Below, piece by piece: positions 1 to 5,377 of a DNA stretch of 12,173 nt (its first letter is position 1; every line of letters starts with the position of its first letter). The DNA comes from Vicinamibacteria bacterium (GTDB taxonomy: Bacteria; Acidobacteriota; Vicinamibacteria; Vicinamibacterales; 2-12-FULL-66-21), in contig JAICSD010000088.1 in the NCBI GenBank assembly GCA_025937075.1, positions 1-12,173 of the forward strand. The letters are read 5' to 3'. The notes beneath the pieces were generated by a model. It was not told where the DNA came from. It searched no databases and saw nothing but the letters and a program-made list of their open reading frames with translations. A program made the translations under genes and the position numbers.

Positions 1-2
1 AC

Positions 3-869
3 GCGCGGCGGCAGGTGGACTACTGGGCGGACATGGGCGCGACGTCGTTCAAGGCGTATATGGCCATCACGCGCGACGAGCTGCGCGCGGCCGTCGACGA
101 GGCGCACAAGCGCGGGCTGAAGGTCACCGGACATCTGTGCTCGGTCACGTACGCTGAAGCCGCCGATACCGGCATCGACGATCTCGAGCACGGCTTCATG
201 GCGTCGACGGACTTTGTCGCCGACAAGCAGCCCGACGTGTGTCCCGGTCAGGCGGCCGGTCAGCGGACGATCGCGGCGCTCGACGAAAACGGCGAACCGT
301 TCAAAGCGCTCGTGAAGAAGCTCGTCGATCGCCATGTCGCGCTGACGTCGACGCTCACGGTGTTCGAGACGTTCACGCCCGGCCGGCCCATGCCGCCCGG
401 CCTCGACGTGCTGTTACCGGAGTTGAAGGACCAGTTCGCGCGGAACTTCCAGCGCACGGCTCAGAACCGGCAGTCCGTCTACACGGCGCTGTTCACGAAA
501 GGTATGGCGCTCGAGCGCGCGTTCGCGCGGGCGGGAGGCCTGCTCGTGGCTGGAACGGATCCCACCGGCGGCGGCGGCGTGATTCCCGGGTACTCGAACC
601 AGCGGCAGCTCGAACTGCTCGTCGAAGAGGGCTTCACGCCGCTCGAGGCGATCAGGATCGGTACGCTCAACGGCGCGACGTATCTCGGGCGCGAATCGCG
701 GATCGGGTCGATCGTCCGCGGCAAGCAGGCCGACCTCGTCGTTGTCGACGGCGATCCGTCGACGAACATCGCCGACGTGCGAAAGGTGCTGACGGTGTTC
801 AAGCAGGGCGTCGGGTTCGACCCGCAGAAACTGATCGAGTCCGTGCGCGGGAAAGTCGGGCTCTGGTGA
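3..869 (+). CDS. Amidohydrolase family protein (imidazolonepropionase/prolidase-like), 5' end missing
   Basis: This is the C-terminal part of a metal-dependent amidohydrolase. The frame is open to the left edge (residues ARRQ precede the GTG at 15), so the true start and the N-terminal HxH metal motif lie outside the window. Counting from that GTG, the visible landmarks are Lys13 in SFKAYM (the candidate carboxylated bridging lysine), His40 in VTGH, His59 in LEHG and Asp182 in AGTDP. These fit the remaining metal ligands and catalytic Asp of the family. The last 60 residues show the usual ending: EAIRIGTLNGATYLG, then GSIVRGKQADLVVVDGDP, the strand that returns to the small beta-sandwich domain. 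The family hydrolyses amide or ester bonds, often in cyclic or peptide substrates. The substrate here cannot be read. Whether the protein is exported is unknown because the N-terminus is absent. It converges on the DUF4824-type gene across a heptamer repeat. Confidence 0.88.
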   Translation, partial: ARRQVDYWADMGATSFKAYMAITRDELRAAVDEAHKRGLKVTGHLCSVTYAEAADTGIDDLEHGFMASTDFVADKQPDVCPGQAAGQRTIAALDENGEPFKALVKKLVDRHVALTSTLTVFETFTPGRPMPPGLDVLLPELKDQFARNFQRTAQNRQSVYTALFTKGMALERAFARAGGLLVAGTDPTGGGGVIPGYSNQRQLELLVEEGFTPLEAIRIGTLNGATYLGRESRIGSIVRGKQADLVVVDGDPSTNIADVRKVLTVFKQGVGFDPQKLIESVRGKVGLW

Positions 870-883
870 ATCGAGATAATTTC

Positions 884-968
884 CGACTCCCAACTCCCAA
901 CTCCCAACTCCCAACTCGCAATTCCCAATTCCCAACTTTGAGTGTTGGAGTGGAATTGGGAGTTGGGC
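884..968. repeat. CCCAACT heptamer array with an inverted arm, at a convergent junction
   Basis: Units with a CAACT core recur every 7 bp from 891 to 933; the units at 919 and 926 have drifted to CAATT. The complementary motif AATTGGGAGTTGGG then appears at 954-967 and can pair with 910-923 with one mismatch, giving a 14-bp stem. On the minus strand, GGG tracts recur with 4-nt spacers, which fits a G-quadruplex motif. The array fills the 100-bp gap between two converging genes, so a bidirectional terminator role is plausible but unproven. The same unit family reappears at 11964-12061. Confidence 0.85.
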
Positions 969-969
969 G

Positions 970-1737
970 TTATTGCGTCAGCCCCGTATTGACGATCCAC
1001 GGCTCGTGAAAGCGGCCATACCGAATCGTCACCCAATACCGCGGCGCACGTTCGGCTGAAGGCGCGTACGTCGAGGTGCCCATCGAGGCGAAGAGCGACG
1101 AGAACGGCTTCGGCACGTTGATCGTCTGGGGCGAGAGGCGCGTGATGGTCCCGCTCAAGCGAGTCGGCCCTTGACCGTCCGGCGCAACGCGTCCGTAAAT
1201 CGACACGCGCGCTTCGACGATGACATAGCGATGGCGATCCGGGTACCGGCCGCGCAGCACGCCGGCATCGCTGTCGGCGTCGATCGCGACCAGCCGTGAA
1301 TACCCGTCGAGGAGCGAGTCGACGTTGTTCGGGTCGGCGCTCTTGTAGGTTCGACGCGCCTCTTCCTGGCGCCGTTTCTCTGCCTGGCGGAACGACCGCC
1401 ACGCCGGGCCGTCGAACTCCAGCGCGACGTACGCCTGGCGCTCGGGCTGTCGCGCATACCACCGGCCGAGATCGCTGCCGGGGGGCGGCGGTGCGCACGA
1501 GACGCCGAGGGTCTCCAGCTTGGGGCACGTCAGCCACTCTGCTTGGTCGAACGGCTGCACGAACATCATCCGCAGGGTCGTCGCGGTCGAATCGGAGTCG
1601 TGGGCGAGACGCAGTTCGCGTTCTGTCAGCGTCACCTCCGCGTCCGCCGTTCCCGTTCGATTCAGCGCGCCGAGCGTGAGCGCCCCGACGTTGGTGAGGC
1701 AGACGACAGCCGCTGCGGCCAGCAACAGACGTTTCAT
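970..1737 (-). CDS. DUF4824-type membrane-anchored or exported protein of unknown function
   Basis: The protein has 255 residues. An N-terminal hydrophobic segment (about residues 4-24) acts as a signal peptide or single anchor, and the rest would be periplasmic. The following segment, LNRTGTADAEVTLTERELRL, resembles the start of DUF4824 proteins as I know them. Other landmarks are WLTCPKLETLGVSC (about 68-81, a possible Cys71-Cys81 pair), YVALEFDGPAW (about 103-113) and GRYPDRHRYVIVEARV (about 163-178). Residues 117-132 form a charged helix. The frame is open for about 210 codons upstream, but ATG 1737 gives a clean signal segment. It overlaps the end of the DUF2157-type gene by four bases (ATGA), with AAGGA five bases upstream, so the two are almost certainly coupled. 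No catalytic function is known to me. The family assignment is from memory of the motif pattern and is moderately sure. Confidence 0.82.
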   Translation of the reverse strand: MKRLLLAAAAVVCLTNVGALTLGALNRTGTADAEVTLTERELRLAHDSDSTATTLRMMFVQPFDQAEWLTCPKLETLGVSCAPPPPGSDLGRWYARQPERQAYVALEFDGPAWRSFRQAEKRRQEEARRTYKSADPNNVDSLLDGYSRLVAIDADSDAGVLRGRYPDRHRYVIVEARVSIYGRVAPDGQGPTRLSGTITRLSPQTINVPKPFSSLFASMGTSTYAPSAERAPRYWVTIRYGRFHEPWIVNTGLTQ

Positions 1738-2810
1738 CCTCTTCCTTCCGCGGCTGAGCGTCGCAGTCTGCGCAGCACGAACATGAACGCGAGCGCCGTC
1801 GCGCCGACGATGAGGAAGAAGAGGTATTTCGGCATCCAGTCCCACCACCAGTCGACGAACCGGAGAAACAGCAGGAGGCCGAACAGCGCTGCGCCGATGT
1901 TGACCGCCTCCGTCCACCCGCGGCGCACGCCGGCGCCGATCAGAACGGCCGCGTAGACGAAACCCGTCACCTGATAGATATGTTCGATCGTGCGCGGCAG
2001 GAACCACAGGCGGCTTGCTTCGCCGAAGCTGCTGAGCACGACGATCGTCAAGGCGATGATGCCGAACCCGACGGCGCGGAGCGTCTCCGGGAACAGGCCG
2101 CGCTTCGCGTTGAACGGCGCGGCGGACGCGGCCGCGACCATCGCCGCCGGAATCAGCAGCGACTCCGGCCGGACGAAGAACAGGTCCCACGGCAGGCGGG
2201 ACCACGTGACGGTCACGGCTGCGAGGAACCCGATCGCGCACGCGGCTCCCGCGACCAGCAGCAGACGCAGGTTCCACGCGTACGCGAGCGCGAGCGCGAA
2301 CGCGGACCACGCGAGGAGCGGCAGCGGGGATTCGCGGGCGTTGAGAATGGCGCCCAGGGCGTAGACGTCCAGGACGAAGCATCCGAAGGCGAGGACGGCC
2401 AGGACTGCGGTGAAGTACAGCGTCCGCTCGACCCGGGCGGTCCGGTGGGCCGCCCAGAGCGCCGCGAGGGGAGCGGCCCAGACGACCGCGACCTGGCCGG
2501 CGCTGGGCAGCAATCCCCAGATCCGCTCGAAAAACAGCACGGCGGCAGTGGTGAGGGCCACGGCGCCAAGCAGCGATACGACGCGCAGCCCGAGGGACAA
2601 CTGGTGCTGCGCGGCGGATCGATCGACATCGAAGCGCGTCGTCAGGGAGGCCAGCAGCGCGTCATGGTAGGCCTGCAGGGACAGGCGCTGTTCCGGCGTG
2701 AGCGCGAGCGCGCCGTCACGTTCCGCGGCGGCGAGTTCGTCGCGAAACGCGCGGATGCGGTCGGCGCGCGCCTGCGCCTGCTGGCGGGTGAGGTCGCCCT
2801 GCATCGCCAT
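1734..2810 (-). CDS. DUF2157-type integral membrane protein
   Basis: The protein has 358 residues. A soluble N-terminal region (about 1-70) is helical and charged, with a LTPEQRLSLQAYHDALLASL segment typical of DUF2157. About ten hydrophobic helices follow, roughly at 74-95, 103-121, 131-156, 163-178, 182-202, 216-230, 245-261, 278-294, 302-318 and 327-346. The aromatic stretch RFVDWWWDWMPKYLFFLIVG before the last helix also matches DUF2157 proteins. No catalytic motif is seen and the family has no established biochemical role. It is the first gene of a two-gene unit with the DUF4824-type protein, which suggests they work together in the inner membrane. ATG 2810 and ATG 2804 (MAMQ) are both possible starts. 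No Shine-Dalgarno is visible, but a TATACT hexamer ends nine bases upstream of 2810, favouring that start and a nearly leaderless mRNA. Confidence 0.87.
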   Translation of the reverse strand: MAMQGDLTRQQAQARADRIRAFRDELAAAERDGALALTPEQRLSLQAYHDALLASLTTRFDVDRSAAQHQLSLGLRVVSLLGAVALTTAAVLFFERIWGLLPSAGQVAVVWAAPLAALWAAHRTARVERTLYFTAVLAVLAFGCFVLDVYALGAILNARESPLPLLAWSAFALALAYAWNLRLLLVAGAACAIGFLAAVTVTWSRLPWDLFFVRPESLLIPAAMVAAASAAPFNAKRGLFPETLRAVGFGIIALTIVVLSSFGEASRLWFLPRTIEHIYQVTGFVYAAVLIGAGVRRGWTEAVNIGAALFGLLLFLRFVDWWWDWMPKYLFFLIVGATALAFMFVLRRLRRSAAEGRG

Positions 2811-2819
2811 CGGGGCGCC

Positions 2820-2825
2820 AGTATA
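2820..2825 (-). promoter_or_regulatory. Candidate -10 element TATACT for the DUF2157-type gene
   Basis: On the minus strand TATACT lies nine bases before ATG 2810, so transcription would start within about three bases of the start codon. No TTGACA-like -35 is visible. The position expected for a -35 falls inside the first 22-bp repeat copy, which begins two bases from this hexamer on the upstream side. Confidence 0.4.
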
Positions 2826-2827
2826 TC

Positions 2828-2918
2828 GGGGTCAGACCCCGGTCGTCGGCTTTCCGGGGTCAGACCCCGGTCGTCGGTTTACGTACTTGTGGCAACCCGA
2901 CGACCGGGGTCTGACCCC
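2828..2918. repeat. Three exact copies of a 22-bp palindrome-bearing repeat (REP-like)
   Basis: Each copy is the imperfect palindrome GGGGTCAGACCCC followed by GGTCGTCGG. Copies 1 (2828-2849) and 2 (2856-2877) are direct and separated by 6 bp. Copy 3 (2897-2918) is inverted. Copies 2 and 3 form a perfect 22-bp stem around a 19-nt loop. The unit takes up most of the 137-bp region between two diverging genes. It resembles a REP/BIME-type clustered palindrome of the sort moved by RAYT transposases, but no transposase is in the window. Its placement over both putative -35 regions also allows an operator role. Confidence 0.9.
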
Positions 2919-2935
2919 ATTCGGGGGCGCCGCGA

Positions 2936-2941
2936 TAGAAT
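2936..2941 (+). promoter_or_regulatory. Candidate -10 element TAGAAT for the MetX-like hydrolase
   Basis: TAGAAT ends six bases before ATG 2948, and no Shine-Dalgarno can be found between them. This spacing places the transcription start at or beside the A of the start codon. The inverted 22-bp repeat copy ends 17 bp upstream of it, occupying the -35 position. Confidence 0.4.
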
Positions 2942-2947
2942 CCCCGC

Positions 2948-4048
2948 ATGGCCAGAGCCTTCACGTGTGTCATCGCGCTGACGTTCACGCTGGCCGGCAC
3001 CGCCGCCGCTCAGCCACCCGCCCCGGCACGCTCCCCCGCAGCCGCGCCCGCGCCCGCGGAGCACGACTTCGTCATCCGCGACTTCCACTTCACGTCAGGA
3101 GAAACGCTGCCGGAGTTGCGCCTGCACTATCGCACGTACGGGGCGCCCCAGAAGGATGCCACCGGCGTCGTCCGCAACGCGGTGCTCGTGATGCACGGGA
3201 CGGGCGGGACCGGCGGACAGTTCACCGGACGCACGTTCGCGGGCGAGCTGTTCGGCCCCGGTCAGCTCCTCGACGTCACGAAGTATTTCATCGTCCTGCC
3301 CGACGACATCGGCCATGGAAAATCGAGCAAGCCGAGCGACGGACTCCACGCGAAGTTCCCGCACTACGGCTACATCGACATGATCGAGGCGGAGCATCGC
3401 CTGCTCACCGACGGCCTCGGCGTGAATCATCTGCGCCTGGTGACGGGCACCTCGATGGGCGGCATGCACACGTGGCTCTGGGGCGAGCGCTACCCGGACT
3501 TCATGGACGCCTTGATGCCGCTCGCAAGCCTGCCGACGCAGATCTCCGGGCGCAACCGCGCGTGGCGGCGGGTCGTCATCGACGCCATCACACACGATCC
3601 GGATTGGAAGAACGGCGATTACACGACGGAGCCGCCCAGCCTTCGAACGGCTGCCGAAATGCTGTGGCTCGTGGGGAGCAATCCCATCATCCGCCAGCGG
3701 CAGGCGCCGACGCTCGAAGCCGCCGACAAGGTGCTGGACGAGTACGTCGCGAACTATGTGAAGACCGGCGACGCGAACGACATCCTGTATGCGCTGCAAG
3801 CCTCGCACGACTACGATCCCGGCCCGGGGCTCGAGAAGATCAAGGCGCCGCTGCTGGCCATCAACTCCGCCGACGATCTCATCAATCCGCCCGAGTTGGG
3901 GATCCTGGAAAAGGAAATCACGCGCGTGCCGCACGGCCGCGCTGTCATGATTCCGCTCAGCGACAGGACCGCGGGGCACGGCACCCACACGCTCGCCGCT
4001 GTCTGGAAGCAGTACCTCGCTCAGCTCTTACAGCAGACTGAGCGGTGA
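2948..4048 (+). CDS. Exported alpha/beta hydrolase, homoserine O-acetyltransferase (MetX)-like
   Basis: The protein has 366 residues. Residues 1-21 form a signal peptide (AGTAAA before Gln22), followed by a Pro/Ala-rich linker to about 38. The hydrolase domain opens with FVIRDFHFTSGETLPELRLHYRTYG, the MetX-like beginning. It continues with VLVMHGTGGTGG (oxyanion region, about 80-90) and LPDDIGHGKSSKPSDG (about 117-132). The nucleophile elbow is GTSMGG with Ser169. Asp309 or Asp310 in SADDLINPP and His344 in AGHGTHT complete a Ser/Asp/His triad. True MetX enzymes act in the cytoplasm on homoserine. This one is exported and carries HGTGGTGG where MetX has its HALTG-type motif, so a periplasmic esterase or acyltransferase is more likely than methionine synthesis. 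The substrate is unknown. It stands alone as a transcription unit and its stop is followed within two bases by the TTGCAGA array. Confidence 0.9.
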   Translation: MARAFTCVIALTFTLAGTAAAQPPAPARSPAAAPAPAEHDFVIRDFHFTSGETLPELRLHYRTYGAPQKDATGVVRNAVLVMHGTGGTGGQFTGRTFAGELFGPGQLLDVTKYFIVLPDDIGHGKSSKPSDGLHAKFPHYGYIDMIEAEHRLLTDGLGVNHLRLVTGTSMGGMHTWLWGERYPDFMDALMPLASLPTQISGRNRAWRRVVIDAITHDPDWKNGDYTTEPPSLRTAAEMLWLVGSNPIIRQRQAPTLEAADKVLDEYVANYVKTGDANDILYALQASHDYDPGPGLEKIKAPLLAINSADDLINPPELGILEKEITRVPHGRAVMIPLSDRTAGHGTHTLAAVWKQYLAQLLQQTER

Positions 4049-4049
4049 A

Positions 4050-4129
4050 TTGCAGATTGCAGATTGCAGATTGCAGATTGATTGCAGATTGCAGATTGAT
4101 TGCAGATAGCGGATTCGGGATTGCGGATT
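4050..4129. repeat. TTGCAGA heptamer array at a convergent junction
   Basis: Perfect TTGCAGA units start at 4050, 4057, 4064 and 4071, then at 4082 and 4089, then at 4100. The blocks are separated by 4-bp TTGA remnants at 4078 and 4096. Four drifted units (TAGCGGA, TTCGGGA, TTGCGGA and a partial) run to 4129. The array starts two bases after the hydrolase stop and reaches the stop codon of the opposite lipoprotein gene, so it is the entire intergenic region. Confidence 0.9.
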
Positions 4130-5307
4130 CATTTGGGGAATTGCGGACGGCTGACGACCGATGCGTGGCAGCTTTGCGTTTCCTGGAGCATGTTGCCGAG
4201 GACTGATGTCAGGCCGCCGGGGCCGTAGCCGAACTGGCCCGACCGGACGGATCGGATGAACGTGCTCGAATCGTCCAGCGGCAGCGTCGCGGCGTTCGCG
4301 CAGAACGCGTCCCACAACCCGTCGCCGTACAGGTACTGCTCCACATTCGAGAGATAGAACGCGGCGACCATCGCGTGGCGGTCCTTCAGATACGTCCCCA
4401 CCGCGCGAATCGCCTTCGGCCCCCCGAAGTTGCCCACGATCGGGACGATCAGGTTCTGTTCTTCGAGACCTTTGATGAACTGGAAATTCGCGTCGCTCGC
4501 AAGATAGCTCCAGTTCACCTGCGCCTCGTCTGTCAGCAGCATCAGGTCCCAGTAGGTGGGCGCCGTGCGCCCCATCCGCCCCCCGAAGCCGCCGGTCGAC
4601 CAGTACGTCAGGCCCGGGCCAAACATCTGAAACGCGCGGTAGACGTACTGGATTCCTGCGACGTCCTCGTCCAGCAGCGGAAGATGCCGCGTCTTCGTGA
4701 GGTGATCCATCACCTCCTGCAGGTTGGCGCTGAACGTGGCTTCGTCCGTCTGCTCGCCGTCGACCGCTTCGAAGATGTCGTTCACGCTCGGCTCCGGCTT
4801 CAGGTCCCTCGGGCGTGGTCGCGCGAAGAGCCGCGAGACGAAGTCGGTCCGATCGTGCGACAGCTCGAACAAGGCTTTGTAGAGCAGGTGGAGGTCCAGG
4901 TTCCCGCGCCGGATGTCGACGATGAAGACCATCGCCGGTCGGATGGCCGCGATATACGTGAAGTTCTGCTCGGGTCCCACCCCCATGTAGACGCGACGGG
5001 GCTTCACCGTGTCGGTGAGCTGCGGAATGACGTACTGCATGTGCAGCTCGTTGGACAGCAGGTTGTCGGAACGGAAGCTTCCACCCGGTTCCGACAACTC
5101 GCCGATCAGCGACCAGAACGCCTGGTCGTCGAGGCGCGCGGGCAGTGCATCGCCCGGGGCGGAGGCGGCCGGCGACGTCGATGCGGGTGCGCTCGCGGCT
5201 GCGGGCGCCGGCGTGGGGGCGGCCGCTGGCGGTTTCCGTGCGCCGCACGCGCCGAGAACCAGGCAAACGAAGAGAAACCAGCACGCGCGGAGAAACGGAC
5301 GCCGCAT
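4129..5307 (-). CDS. Conserved lipoprotein of unknown function with a Rossmann-like segment
   Basis: The protein has 392 residues. A lipoprotein signal ends in L-G-A-C with Cys21 as the lipidation site, then an Ala/Pro/Ser-rich tether runs to about residue 57. The globular domain has FRSDNLLSNELHMQYVIPQL (about 78-97), then VYMGVGPEQNFTYIAAIRPAMVFIVDIRRGN. This reads like a beta-strand, glycine loop, helix and second strand ending in acidic Asp131, the layout of a SAM- or nucleotide-binding Rossmann fold. Later landmarks are YWSTGGFGGRMG (about 235-246), FGGPKAIRAVGTYLKD and FYLSNVEQYLYGDGLWDAFCANAATLPLD (about 317-345). I recall uncharacterised bacterial proteins with the same FRSDN and FYLSNVE blocks (Leptospira LIC_10091-like), but the match is from memory. 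No catalytic role is established, and cofactor binding outside the cytoplasm would be odd. It diverges from the Asp-box protein gene. Confidence 0.85.
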   Translation of the reverse strand: MRRPFLRACWFLFVCLVLGACGARKPPAAAPTPAPAAASAPASTSPAASAPGDALPARLDDQAFWSLIGELSEPGGSFRSDNLLSNELHMQYVIPQLTDTVKPRRVYMGVGPEQNFTYIAAIRPAMVFIVDIRRGNLDLHLLYKALFELSHDRTDFVSRLFARPRPRDLKPEPSVNDIFEAVDGEQTDEATFSANLQEVMDHLTKTRHLPLLDEDVAGIQYVYRAFQMFGPGLTYWSTGGFGGRMGRTAPTYWDLMLLTDEAQVNWSYLASDANFQFIKGLEEQNLIVPIVGNFGGPKAIRAVGTYLKDRHAMVAAFYLSNVEQYLYGDGLWDAFCANAATLPLDDSSTFIRSVRSGQFGYGPGGLTSVLGNMLQETQSCHASVVSRPQFPK

Positions 5308-5313
5308 GGCCGA

Positions 5314-5319
5314 AGTATA
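5314..5319 (-). promoter_or_regulatory. Candidate -10 element TATACT for the lipoprotein gene
   Basis: On the minus strand TATACT is followed by six bases (TCGGCC) and then ATG 5307. There is no Shine-Dalgarno and no clear -35. The layout is the same as at the DUF2157-type gene and suggests a leaderless transcript. Confidence 0.42.
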
Positions 5320-5326
5320 GCGGTGA

Positions 5327-5370
5327 TAAACTTCCGTCCGCTTCAGGTTGCTGATTCTTCAAAAAAAGGA
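5327..5370 (+). promoter_or_regulatory. Candidate -10 (TAAACT) and Shine-Dalgarno for the Asp-box protein gene
   Basis: TAAACT at 5327-5332 fits TANNNT and would give a leader of nearly 40 nt. AAAGGA at 5365-5370 lies seven bases before ATG 5378. This ribosome site decides for ATG 5378 over the in-frame TTG at 5348, which lies upstream of the site. Unlike the four putative leaderless genes, this one has a conventional leader. Confidence 0.45.
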
Positions 5371-5377
5371 CACGTTC

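Noticed and set aside
2698..4041. A 447-codon plus-strand frame overlapping the MetX-like hydrolase in another frame.
   Set aside because: Arg/Ala/His-rich low-complexity translation with no motif; the hydrolase frame has the full triad and a signal peptide.
4050..4129. Possible CRISPR array.
   Set aside because: Units are 7 bp with no unique spacers and there are no cas genes; the same applies to the other arrays.
4028..5362. A 444-codon minus-strand frame beside the lipoprotein, ending in repeated CNLQS units.
   Set aside because: The ending is only translation of the TTGCAGA array. The lipoprotein frame has the lipobox and ordered protein-like composition.
5348..5377. TTG at 5348 as the start of the Asp-box protein.
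   Set aside because: The Shine-Dalgarno at 5365-5370 is downstream of it and fits ATG 5378, which also gives a cleaner signal peptide.
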